NCBI RefSeq assembly: GCF_005484945.1
Contig: NZ_CP034035.1
Span: 1,240,001-1,304,000, forward strand
DNA: 64,000 bases
Direction of reading: 5' to 3'
DNA from: Brenneria rubrifaciens
GTDB taxonomy: Bacteria > Pseudomonadota > Gammaproteobacteria > Enterobacterales > Enterobacteriaceae
A model generated the notes under the pieces. It had not been told where the DNA came from and made no database searches. It saw only the letters and a list, made by a program, of their open reading frames with translations. Of the stretch, positions 9,986-18,673 are shown in pieces. The stretch's first letter is position 1, and each line of letters starts with the position of its first letter. The translations under genes and the position numbers were made by a program.

Positions 9986-10522
9986 ATGCAGGTAATTGAT
10001 ACGAAAATTGCTGATGTGAAAATTATTCAGCCAAAAGTATTTGGTGATGCGCGCGGTTTTTTCCTCGAAACTTTTGAAAAAAGTCGCTATCAGGAAATGC
10101 TGAATACTGATCTGGAATTTGTACAGGATAACCATTCGCGTTCCTCGAAAGGGGTCTTACGGGGTCTTCATTTCCAGACTCAAAATCCGCAGGGCAAGTT
10201 GGTGCGTGTTGTTCGCGGGGAAGTCTTTGACGTGGCTGTCGATATTCGTCAGGGTTCGCCAACATATGGACTGTGGGAAGGTGTGATTCTGTCTGAAGAG
10301 AATAAAACCCAATTTTGGATTCCGCCAGGTTTAGCTCACGGTTTTGTTGTACTGTCTAATCTTGCTGATTTTGAATATAAATGTACTGATTACTACAACC
10401 CCAATAATGAGGGGTGCTTGGTCTGGAATGATGCGGATGTAGGTATTGAGTGGCCTATCGATAATCCGCTGCTTTCAGAGAAAGACAAGTTAGGTAAACA
10501 CCTCAAGGAGTTGGCAGTATGA
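9986..10522 (+). CDS. rfbC: dTDP-4-dehydrorhamnose 3,5-epimerase
   Basis: Third step of dTDP-L-rhamnose synthesis, epimerising C3 and C5 of the keto sugar. Cupin-fold RmlC with the RGLHFQ motif placing the catalytic His at 62, and DVAVDIRQGSPTYG and IPPGLAHGF further on. ATG 9986, one base after the rfbA stop, gives 178 residues. Its last four bases overlap the start of rfbD (ATGA), implying translational coupling. Confidence 0.98.
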   Translation: MQVIDTKIADVKIIQPKVFGDARGFFLETFEKSRYQEMLNTDLEFVQDNHSRSSKGVLRGLHFQTQNPQGKLVRVVRGEVFDVAVDIRQGSPTYGLWEGVILSEENKTQFWIPPGLAHGFVVLSNLADFEYKCTDYYNPNNEGCLVWNDADVGIEWPIDNPLLSEKDKLGKHLKELAV

Positions 10523-11373
10523 AAATTCTACTAACCGGAGCGAACGGTCAGCTTGGACGTTGTTTTCAGGATCGTCTGCCAACGGATTGGCGTATATGGG
10601 CAACTGACTCCGCCGAGCTAGATATAACTAACTTGGAAAAAGTGTTGGCAGCGGTAAAAGAGTACCGCCCGGATGCTATCGTCAATGCGGCTGCTTATAC
10701 TGCTGTCGATAAAGCGGAAAGCGAGCCTGAACTCGCGGCGCTGGTTAATAAAACAGGGCCGGAAAATTTGGCTATTGCGGCAAAAGAGTATGGGGCTCTT
10801 CTAGTTCACGTTTCAACCGACTATGTATTTGATGGTACAGCCACGCGGCCTTATGTGGAAACGGATAAAACCAATCCACTTGGGGTATACGGGAAAACCA
10901 AGCTGGAGGGGGAAGTCGTGGTTTCCAGTATACTTCCTGAAGCGATAATTATCCGTACCGCTTGGGTATTCAGCGAGTATGGAAATAATTTTGTTAAAAC
11001 CATGCTGCGTTTGGCAAAGGAGCGTGAAGAACTGAGTATTGTCAGCGATCAACGCGGTTGCCCAACCTATGCCGGTGATATTGCTCAAGCGATTATTGAC
11101 TTGCTGACACAACGCGCTGATGGGGGCGTTTACCATTTTTGCGGGGACGATGAAGTTGCGTGGAGTGACTTTGCCGAAGCAATATTCAGGATTGGCGTTG
11201 AACAAGAGAGATTGGCAAAGCGGCCCCAAGTCAATAAAATCAATACTGATCAGTATCCAACACCCGCAAAACGTCCTTTATATTCGAGTTTGAATGGGAA
11301 TAAAATAAAATCACTGAATATTGGGCCGTCGAAATGGGAACAAGCGTTGTATAACATTATAAAAAAATTATAG
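10519..11373 (+). CDS. rfbD: dTDP-4-dehydrorhamnose reductase
   Basis: Last step of the pathway: NAD(P)H reduction of dTDP-4-keto-L-rhamnose to dTDP-L-rhamnose. SDR fold with TGANGQLG at 6-13, the VSTDYVFDG segment and the YGKTKLEGE catalytic YxxxK. At 284 residues it is slightly short of the usual 290-300 but has all motifs. A weak hairpin (ATGCCAG/CTGGCAT, 11386-11407) lies between it and the next gene, at which point base composition turns much more AT-rich. Confidence 0.97.
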   Translation: MKILLTGANGQLGRCFQDRLPTDWRIWATDSAELDITNLEKVLAAVKEYRPDAIVNAAAYTAVDKAESEPELAALVNKTGPENLAIAAKEYGALLVHVSTDYVFDGTATRPYVETDKTNPLGVYGKTKLEGEVVVSSILPEAIIIRTAWVFSEYGNNFVKTMLRLAKEREELSIVSDQRGCPTYAGDIAQAIIDLLTQRADGGVYHFCGDDEVAWSDFAEAIFRIGVEQERLAKRPQVNKINTDQYPTPAKRPLYSSLNGNKIKSLNIGPSKWEQALYNIIKKL

Positions 11374-11449
11374 AAATTATTATTTATGCCAGAACTAATG
11401 CTGGCATGATTTATTATGTGAATGTATTTTTATAATGTTGAGAGATATT

Positions 11450-12319
11450 ATGCAATATGAAAAAAAACCTAAGGTTAGTATATATATAACAACACATAAT
11501 AGGCTGAATAAGCTGAAAAGAGCGATATGTTCTGTATTAAAGCAAGATTATTCCAATATTGAGATATTAGTCTGCGATGATGCGTCCTCAGACGGGACGA
11601 AAGAGTATATGGCTGCATTGGCTGAGAAAGATTCGAGAGTTATATATTTAAGAAATGATAATAATCAAGGTGCTTGCGTTGCAAGAAATATGGGGATATT
11701 TAAGGCAACAGGTAAATTCATAACTGGTTTAGATGACGATGATGAATTTACGCCCACTAGAATAAGTTTTTTTTTAGATAATTGGAGTGACAATCTGTCT
11801 TTTATTTGTTGTAACTTTAAAGAAAAATATGTAGATGGGCGGGAAAAGTTATATTATAAAGGCGGAGAAAAATATATTGAGGGCAGTTATGAAGATTTGC
11901 TTTTTTGTAATATAGCCTCAAATCAGGTATTTACTACAACTGAAAAGTTAAGAAAAATTGGTGGGTTTGATATCAGGGCTAGAAGATTACAGGATTGGGA
12001 TACGTGGCTAAGATTATCTTTTGAGCACGGCCAGTTCAAAAGATTTCAAGAGCCTACATATATTATGCACCATGACCATAAAGAGAATGAAAATAGGGTT
12101 TCTAAAAGTTATCCATTCAGTAAAGCTCTGATAGATTTAAGAGAAAGGAATAAAGAAATATACCAAGGGGAAAAGCTTGATTTTATGAATTATATCATAT
12201 CAACAGTGGAGCGTCGGGCCGGACTCATGGAAAGTATTACATGGAGTTTTTCTAAGAGAACGCCTAAATATGCCCTGAAGTATGCTTTGCAGTTTTTACC
12301 TTTGAATCGTTACGACTAA
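11450..12319 (+). CDS. Family 2 glycosyltransferase
   Basis: GT-A glycosyltransferase (YITTHNRLNKLKRAICSVLKQDY, then VCDDASSDGT and the GLDDDDEF metal-binding motif), with a later RRLQDWDTWLRLS region. It is likely to add one sugar of the repeat unit at the cytoplasmic face. ATG 11450 follows GAGAG by six bases; ATG 11435 is possible. Substrate cannot be told from sequence. The gene is clearly more AT-rich than rfbBACD, in keeping with the variable centre of polysaccharide loci. Confidence 0.85.
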   Translation: MQYEKKPKVSIYITTHNRLNKLKRAICSVLKQDYSNIEILVCDDASSDGTKEYMAALAEKDSRVIYLRNDNNQGACVARNMGIFKATGKFITGLDDDDEFTPTRISFFLDNWSDNLSFICCNFKEKYVDGREKLYYKGGEKYIEGSYEDLLFCNIASNQVFTTTEKLRKIGGFDIRARRLQDWDTWLRLSFEHGQFKRFQEPTYIMHHDHKENENRVSKSYPFSKALIDLRERNKEIYQGEKLDFMNYIISTVERRAGLMESITWSFSKRTPKYALKYALQFLPLNRYD

Positions 12320-12334
12320 GTTGATGGAGTAATT

Positions 12335-13183
12335 GTGGGGAAAAAATGTTTAGTCATCATTGTTACATATAACAGTAATAAACACATTAATTGGGTGGTA
12401 GAAGGATTAGACTCGTCAGAAAATAATCTAACGATTAAGATTATAGATTCTGGTTCGAGCAATACTTCATATCTGTATGCAGTGAAAACAAAGCATCAAA
12501 TCTATATTGAAGAATGTGAAAATATCGGTTTCGTGGCTGCAAATAACAAAGCGCTTGATAACATTTCGGATTTTGATTGGGTTCTTTTCTTAAATCCAGA
12601 TGCAAGAATCGAGGGAAAAGATTTCGATAAATTACTGACTATTGCGTCGCTGGATAAATTTAAACAGACCGGTGTGTTTTCCGTGCCTTTGATAAGATTT
12701 GATATTGAAAATAACAAATCTCTTGGTGTTTACGACTCGCTTGGTATCGCATGCAATCCTTTTGGACGATGGTTTGATTTGGGAGCAAACGAGGTTGTTT
12801 TAACTAAAGAAGAGCTTGATAAAAAAGATTGCTTTGAAGCGGTTGAAGCTGTTTGTGGCGCTTTTATGTTAGTGAGAAGGACTATGTTAGAGCAGTGTCC
12901 TGATAGTTCTGGTGATATTGGTTTTGAACGTAATTACTATATGTACAAGGAAGACATAGAATTATCACTTCGCGCCAAAAAAAAGAAATGGGATGTAATG
13001 ATTATAAATAATATAAATGCATTTCATTGCAGAGGCTGGAATAATAGTAGATCTAAAACTCCTTATTGGGCTAGATATCATTCCGCAATCAATGATCTCG
13101 ATGTGGCTTGGCGTTATAAATTCAGGGCATTACCATACGCTTTGGCTAAATATGTATGGGTTAAGTTCATCGAAAAAAAATGA
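12335..13183 (+). CDS. Family 2 glycosyltransferase, rhamnosyltransferase-like
   Basis: A 282-residue GT2 enzyme starting at GTG 12335, with GGAG five bases before it. Motifs: VIIVTYNSNKHI, IIDSGSSN, ENIGFVAANNKAL, the FLNPDARI metal-binding segment, GAFMLVRRTM and YKEDIELSLRAKKKKW. This pattern (NxGfaaaNN, LNPD) is that of the WbbL-type dTDP-rhamnosyltransferases, consistent with the adjacent dTDP-rhamnose genes, though other donors are possible. Its end overlaps the open frame leading into the secreted hydrolase. Confidence 0.85.
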   Translation: MGKKCLVIIVTYNSNKHINWVVEGLDSSENNLTIKIIDSGSSNTSYLYAVKTKHQIYIEECENIGFVAANNKALDNISDFDWVLFLNPDARIEGKDFDKLLTIASLDKFKQTGVFSVPLIRFDIENNKSLGVYDSLGIACNPFGRWFDLGANEVVLTKEELDKKDCFEAVEAVCGAFMLVRRTMLEQCPDSSGDIGFERNYYMYKEDIELSLRAKKKKWDVMIINNINAFHCRGWNNSRSKTPYWARYHSAINDLDVAWRYKFRALPYALAKYVWVKFIEKK

Positions 13184-13239
13184 TAAGAGGAGATATTCTT
13201 TTAACTTCTATTGCAAAAAAAACGACTGAAGAGGTTTTT

Positions 13240-14697
13240 ATGAAAAAAATATTTTCTTTATTTTTCAATTCTTATTTTTTACTTTTACTGCTCCCGTTTT
13301 CGTTTTCAACACTTGCTGAATCAAATTATTATGAAAAAATAAAAGAAACTAGAGAGGAAGTAAGTGACGATGTATCAAAATATGTATATGATAAAATAAT
13401 TAATAGAAATCTGGATGAACAGCGTTCCAAAAGAGATCCTAATACGCAGTTTGGTTTACATGGGATGGAAATACCTGCTATAAATGCTGATGGAGATATA
13501 AAAAAGATAGATGAAGTCTACTCATTACTGGCTCACGCCGGTGTGGATTCACTTAGAAGTTTTGAGACTTGTTGGCATCGTATAAGTGATAAAAATGGCA
13601 ATCCAAATAATTTCAAACAGCTTGATTTTCAGCTTCAAAAGGCCAAAGAGTATGACTTTTCACTCTTATTTGTTTTTGGATATCCTCCGGCAAAATTCAC
13701 TGTTGCTAATAATAAGTTATCAGCAGTAAATGAAAGGTTTTATAATGAGTATGAACATTACCTTGATGTGACGCTCGCCAGAATTAAAGGCCATAATGTT
13801 GAATATTTAGAATTGGCAAATGAGGTTGATGCTCCGGCGGTTTGGTGGATTAATTCAACACCAGCCCAATATGTTCAAGAAATGAAAATGCTCAAAGAAG
13901 CTATCAACAGAAGTGGGGAAAATTTTAAAACTGTCGCCTTTTCTGCTACTTACTCCAGAAACGATTCTTTAGGCGGAGGTAAGGGCGGAAGAAGATTTGT
14001 TGATGAAGCGTTTAGGCTTGGGATAGATAAGTATACTGATGCATATTCAATCCATCATTTTGTCTATCCGAAAGATGATTTGCCTAATTATATACGTGAA
14101 GAACAGAAGAAATTTAAACTAAAATCCAAACCAATATTTGATACGGAGCAATTAGATACATCTATTGAGTTTCAAAGAGACTCTAATCCATACGATATGA
14201 TAAAAATATTTGCACGGGCATTTTTCTTTTATGATATGAAACGAGTTGATTATTTCTTAGCACAAGATCGTTTTTTAAATAATAGATTATACTCGTCTGG
14301 ACTTTTTGATGTTAATTGGAAGCCAAAGTTAAGATTGTTAGCCTATGCTATGGCGGTTGATTCAATGAAAGGGAAAGAGTTGGTAGGAAGATATTTCCCT
14401 GGAAATGGCATAGAGGCATATATCCTTAAAGAAAATGGAAAAGAAAATAATTATTCAATTGTGGCATGGAATAATAATAAAAACGATGCATCTACTTTGA
14501 CGGGAGTAAAAGGAAGTGTCTCGGTAGAGAAGTGGAATCTTGATGTTGAAAATAATGTGGATGCAGAAAAAGGCATTGCATTAGATAATAAGCCTATCGC
14601 AATTTACACGAGTCAATTACCTGATTGGAGGTTGGATGATAATGAAAGAGTTATTAAGAATACATTACCTAGCCATGCCCCGATGCCTTTTGATTAA
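13240..14697 (+). CDS. Secreted glycoside hydrolase-like protein in the polysaccharide locus
   Basis: A 485-residue protein with a clear Sec signal peptide (MKKIFSLFFN, long Leu/Phe core, cleavage near STLAE). The body looks like a (beta/alpha)8 glycosidase of clan GH-A: FGLHGMEIP, VDSLRSFETCWHRI, LLFVFGYPP, LELANEVDAP (Asn-Glu, the usual acid/base pair) and PIFDTEQLD (candidate nucleophile Glu), then a small beta domain from about 400. ATG 13240 has GAAGAGG before it. Such enzymes in Wzy loci trim or release polymer in the periplasm. Assignment to a GH family is not possible by eye, and the catalytic pair is an inference from motif spacing. Confidence 0.7.
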   Translation: MKKIFSLFFNSYFLLLLLPFSFSTLAESNYYEKIKETREEVSDDVSKYVYDKIINRNLDEQRSKRDPNTQFGLHGMEIPAINADGDIKKIDEVYSLLAHAGVDSLRSFETCWHRISDKNGNPNNFKQLDFQLQKAKEYDFSLLFVFGYPPAKFTVANNKLSAVNERFYNEYEHYLDVTLARIKGHNVEYLELANEVDAPAVWWINSTPAQYVQEMKMLKEAINRSGENFKTVAFSATYSRNDSLGGGKGGRRFVDEAFRLGIDKYTDAYSIHHFVYPKDDLPNYIREEQKKFKLKSKPIFDTEQLDTSIEFQRDSNPYDMIKIFARAFFFYDMKRVDYFLAQDRFLNNRLYSSGLFDVNWKPKLRLLAYAMAVDSMKGKELVGRYFPGNGIEAYILKENGKENNYSIVAWNNNKNDASTLTGVKGSVSVEKWNLDVENNVDAEKGIALDNKPIAIYTSQLPDWRLDDNERVIKNTLPSHAPMPFD

Positions 14698-15003
14698 TGT
14701 AAAGTCAAGGGTAAGCTAACGCCTATTCACTCTAAATGTGTTTTCAAAATAAACTAATAGAAATCATTTTAGAGTAATACTAATAAATTATGGTGCCGTG
14801 GCATGGATTGGTTGATAATCGTATGTTATTGGAAATATATGGTTTTCATCGAAGGGTGATTGTTATGGCATTAAATTTTCAGCCAATGAATCATGCTTAC
14901 CGACGCCCAGTTCGGTAATAAAAGTGTTGAGAATTAGATGGCAATCGCTTATCTTACCCGCAAGATGCTTTTTCGGAATAGAATCCTGTTAGGATAGACA
15001 TTA
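14698..15003. other. Intergenic region between hydrolase and wzy
   Basis: 306 bp, AT-rich. The only structure seen is an imperfect inverted repeat (actctaaatg at 14729-14738 and cattttagagt at 14765-14775, one unpaired T) with a 26-base loop and no following T run. No open frame of note and no recognisable promoter element. It may carry a promoter for wzy. Confidence 0.4.
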
Positions 15004-16194
15004 ATGAAAATAGGAAAAAGTTTTTTAATAAACCTATCTATATATTTAATGGCATTACGTAGTCCATTAATTATTTTAAGTATGTGTGCGTATATATTTT
15101 CCAGTCAAATAATGATAAGGCGAATGGTTTTTAAAACATTCCCCTTTATTGTTTTCTTGTTGCTGGCTACGATATATTCTATCGTTCAGGGGAATGTCGA
15201 AGAATATATTTTGGGGCAAGCAAGGGATATACTTTTATCTGTAGTGGTAGCGTCATTTCTTATATGCTGTTGCGATTTATCTAATGATAATCGGGTGGTA
15301 ATCTATAAAACAATAAAAAAGATGTTTGTCATTATTGCAATAATAAAAATTGCCATTCTCGTCTTTTCTTTATTGTCTGGTGTTCCTATGGGCGATATTA
15401 TCACCTGGATTCGCGATACATGGAATATTCAAATGATGTCACTGGGTGTTCAGGGGACATTTATCTCAAGATTGCAAATACCCTTAGACTCAGCAGTACC
15501 ATTTTTCATGTATTTTATCACCAGAGAAATTATTCATAGTCAGAGCAACAGGTTTTTACTTTATAGTTGTTTTGCCTTATTAATTATTTCAATGTTGCTT
15601 ACCCTTTCTCGTACGTTTTGGGCCGAGACTGTTTTTTTTATTGCTCTTGCTATTATTTTAGAAGCTAAGCTATGGAAGGTTTTTAAAATTTGTATTCTTG
15701 GGACAGTTGTTATTTTCGTATTGTTAACGATGACGCCACTCGGAGAGCTCATCTTTAAAATAATAGAGACTAGATTTGGTGGTGATAATAACCCAAACAT
15801 GGCTTCAGATGCCGAACGTATATGGCAGAACAGAGTATTATTGTATGAATTCTGGAAAAAGCCTATTTTAGGGCACGGTATTGGATATTTTATTCCCAAT
15901 GCATTGAGGTCGGAAGTTACACCTTACCTGTACGAAAGCCAAAGTTTATCGATGCTGATGGCTATGGGGTTCATCGGTGCTGGCGTGTTATTGGTTTTAT
16001 ATATGAATTTGTGTTTTAGCTCTATTCATAAAGATACCTCTGGAAAAACGAAGTTCATTGTTCCGCTTATTTTTACTTTCTTTTGGATATTCTCGGGATC
16101 GGTTAATCCTCTATTATTTGGAGCTTCGGGGGGACTAATAATCTTCTTTATTGCTAAATTTCATGTTCTATATAAAAAAGACATCAGTCATTGA
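15004..16194 (+). CDS. wzy: Wzy-type polysaccharide polymerase
   Basis: A 396-residue, strongly hydrophobic protein with about ten predicted membrane spans and a large periplasmic loop near 280-330 containing WQNRVLLYEFWKKPILGHGIGYFIPNA, the conserved region of the Wzy/RfaL O-antigen ligase-polymerase family. It joins undecaprenyl-linked repeat units in the periplasm. Wzy proteins are too variable for linkage prediction. Only one such protein is present in the locus, as expected. Confidence 0.88.
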   Translation: MKIGKSFLINLSIYLMALRSPLIILSMCAYIFSSQIMIRRMVFKTFPFIVFLLLATIYSIVQGNVEEYILGQARDILLSVVVASFLICCCDLSNDNRVVIYKTIKKMFVIIAIIKIAILVFSLLSGVPMGDIITWIRDTWNIQMMSLGVQGTFISRLQIPLDSAVPFFMYFITREIIHSQSNRFLLYSCFALLIISMLLTLSRTFWAETVFFIALAIILEAKLWKVFKICILGTVVIFVLLTMTPLGELIFKIIETRFGGDNNPNMASDAERIWQNRVLLYEFWKKPILGHGIGYFIPNALRSEVTPYLYESQSLSMLMAMGFIGAGVLLVLYMNLCFSSIHKDTSGKTKFIVPLIFTFFWIFSGSVNPLLFGASGGLIIFFIAKFHVLYKKDISH

Positions 16195-16528
16195 TAAGTG
16201 TTTTGTGTAGTTGAATGTGTTCTTAATAATCTAAACGATATTGATCTGATATTGTCAGTACCCCAAAGCCAGTATCTGAGCGCGATGGGGGTCTTTTATT
16301 GAAGCTGATGAAAAAGCCTGTGCAAATAATCATTATTCTGACATTACATAATACCTATTGGGTGTAATGTTTCTATTCTATTTATTTTTGCGCAGATAAA
16401 AATAACTGACTCACTTATATCCTGGATTTCTAGCGCACTTTTAAATGCCTGAGCCTGCTTTTTGACGTTTATGGGATAAGAAAAAATATTGAGATCGTTT
16501 ATGGATAAGGTTTTTATGAGAGGCGTGT
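16195..16528. other. Intergenic region between wzy and next glycosyltransferase
   Basis: 334 bp without a gene. A possible weak terminator is ACCCC near 16260 pairing with GGGGGT near 16287, followed by CTTTTATT, but the loop exceeds 20 bases. The rest is AT-rich, and a promoter for the following genes is plausible but not identifiable with confidence. Confidence 0.35.
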
Positions 16529-17380
16529 ATGTGGTCTAATATTATATTGGTGGTTATGTACAATAAGACTCTTCAGGAGTCCACGACCCTTAATACGATA
16601 TCCTGCTATAAATTTACTGATACAAAGATTGTTATCCACAACAATGGTCCTCGCGAAATCATTTATGAAGGAGAGTTTTCAGCTAAGCTGGGTCAATGCT
16701 TTGACAACCAGGTTGAATTAATCAATTGTCTTGATAATTTACCTCTCAGTTATATATATAATGAAGTCTTTTCGAAATATCAAAACGTCGAAAGATTCAT
16801 TATATTAGATGATGATACTGAAATATCAGAGTCATTTGTTGACGCAATAAAAAACAGTCGTGTTGATCTGGAACTTCCTAAGATTATCTCCTCTGGCGAT
16901 AATAAAATTTATTACCCCGTATGTAAAAATAAAGTTGTCACAACGGATGCTGATTTAAATCCTGCTTCTACTTTGTCAATTGGCTCTGGCTTGATCATAA
17001 ATCGAACTTTGGTTGAGAAATTTAAGAAACATAACTTAAAACTCTTTGATGAACATTATGCTCTATATGGCGTAGATTTCAGCCTTTTTCGCCGTATTTA
17101 TAAGATAGTGGGTAAAGGCGAGAATGTGAAGATTCGCTCGTCTTCTTTTTTAATGCATTCGCTTTCTAGATTGGACCAGAATGAACATAAAAATAATTTC
17201 AGAACCAGTGAGCGCGCATTAGATATTGCTATTTCCGCGAGAAGATATCCTACTCTGTACTTGTATTATAAGTTTCTTACTGGAATTTCTAGTGAATTTA
17301 TGAAGATGAATTGGGGAAATGTATACAACATGATAAAAGCGTATTTGTTAGGTGTCCATCCTAGATGTTCAAAAAACTAA
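16529..17380 (+). CDS. Glycosyltransferase, family 2-like
   Basis: A 283-residue protein beginning WSNIILVVMYNKTLQES, with VIHNNGP and a metal-binding-type motif FIILDDDTEISESF in the middle, then GSGLIINRTLV and YALYGVDFSLFRR. This is the layout of a short GT-A enzyme, divergent from the classical GT2 signature. ATG 16529 has GAGG seven bases upstream. Likely adds a sugar to the repeat unit; donor and linkage unknown. Confidence 0.75.
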   Translation: MWSNIILVVMYNKTLQESTTLNTISCYKFTDTKIVIHNNGPREIIYEGEFSAKLGQCFDNQVELINCLDNLPLSYIYNEVFSKYQNVERFIILDDDTEISESFVDAIKNSRVDLELPKIISSGDNKIYYPVCKNKVVTTDADLNPASTLSIGSGLIINRTLVEKFKKHNLKLFDEHYALYGVDFSLFRRIYKIVGKGENVKIRSSSFLMHSLSRLDQNEHKNNFRTSERALDIAISARRYPTLYLYYKFLTGISSEFMKMNWGNVYNMIKAYLLGVHPRCSKN

Positions 17381-17434
17381 TGAAAATTTTAGTTAAACAA
17401 ACACATGTTGGTTAAGTAGATAGGTGAGGTCATT

Positions 17435-18667
17435 GTGTTAAGAAAAATACAATCAAAAATTTATGAAAAAATTAAACAAAAGAAAATAACAGCTTTATAT
17501 ATCCAGAAAACTTCCAAATATGATCATGCGGTGGCGTATTCTCAATTGAACGTATATAGTTTAGCTTCTTCATGTATCAATGTTGACTCTAATGTTGAAA
17601 AAAAAATAAATTTAGTTTTGCCTGGGTTACCATCCAATGGTATTTTTGCAGGAATTAAAACAGCATTAGAATTCTCTTCGCGCTTGTCATTGAGTCTTTC
17701 ATTAAACATTCGAATTATTACGTTTGGTACATTTCCTGACGAGCAGGACAGGTCGTGGATAGATAATAACCTTTTTCCGAATAGTGGTGTTGAGTTTGTA
17801 AGTGATTATGATATCGTAAACCTTAGTGTTAACCCTGATGATATTTGGATAGCGACCTATTGGACAACAGCACATTCTTTAACTGTTGCTACTCATCTTG
17901 GCATAATCAAACCACAAAACGTTGTATATCTAATTCAGGATTATGAATCGGGATTTCATCCTTGGTCGACGGCTTTTGCTTTAACTGAAGAGACATATCT
18001 GGCAGGATTTAATCATGTCGTAAATTCATATCCGCTGTTCAATGCATTGAAGAATGCGAACATACCCTGCTCTAAAGAATTGGTATTCTTTCCCGAAATT
18101 GATTTAAATATGTTAAAAAAGTCTTATGATAATCGCACATCCTCCAAAAAGATCAGAGTTTTATTTTATGGAAGACCTAGTAAACCTCGGAATTTGTTCG
18201 ATATAGGAATTGGAGCTCTTACTCTTCTTGCAAAAAAAATCGATGGAACTGATTACGAACTGGAAATTGTCAGTGCTGGTGAAAAGCATAAAGATATAGT
18301 CTTGTCTGACAAAATTACTTTGCACTCATTGGGTAAACTATCTTGGGAGGGCTATTTTAATAAACTTGGTGAGACGGATATTGTTTTTTCTCTTCAATGT
18401 AGTCCTCATCCATCGCATCCTCCTTTGGATGCAATAACCAGTGGGGCATATGCAGTTACAAATGATCTGAATGGTACTAGACAAGGTTTGCACCCACGGA
18501 TGTATGTGGCTGTCGCTTCACCTGATAAATTAGCGGAGCAATTACTTTGTGCTGTTCAGGAAGTATATAAAAATGGTTGCTATGAATATGATGAAACCTT
18601 AGTTCAATCTTATGGAAGATCAATGGATGATGTCATTACAACAATTTCCAGATCTCTTGCTAACTGA
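17435..18667 (+). CDS. WsaF-like glycosyltransferase (GT-B, probable rhamnosyltransferase)
   Basis: A 410-residue GT-B-type protein starting at GTG 17435 behind GTGAGG. Features resembling the WsaF rhamnosyltransferase family: LPGLPSNGIFAGIKTALEFS, DIWIATYWTTAHS, VYLIQDYESGFHPWSTAFALTEETY, VLFYGRPSKPRNLFDIG and a C-terminal SLQCSPHPSHPPLDAITSGA nucleotide-sugar site. WsaF uses dTDP-rhamnose, agreeing with the rfb genes here. Resemblance is by remembered motif and needs a profile search. It lies 6 bp before wzx. Confidence 0.75.
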   Translation: MLRKIQSKIYEKIKQKKITALYIQKTSKYDHAVAYSQLNVYSLASSCINVDSNVEKKINLVLPGLPSNGIFAGIKTALEFSSRLSLSLSLNIRIITFGTFPDEQDRSWIDNNLFPNSGVEFVSDYDIVNLSVNPDDIWIATYWTTAHSLTVATHLGIIKPQNVVYLIQDYESGFHPWSTAFALTEETYLAGFNHVVNSYPLFNALKNANIPCSKELVFFPEIDLNMLKKSYDNRTSSKKIRVLFYGRPSKPRNLFDIGIGALTLLAKKIDGTDYELEIVSAGEKHKDIVLSDKITLHSLGKLSWEGYFNKLGETDIVFSLQCSPHPSHPPLDAITSGAYAVTNDLNGTRQGLHPRMYVAVASPDKLAEQLLCAVQEVYKNGCYEYDETLVQSYGRSMDDVITTISRSLAN

Positions 18668-18673
18668 GGCTAT

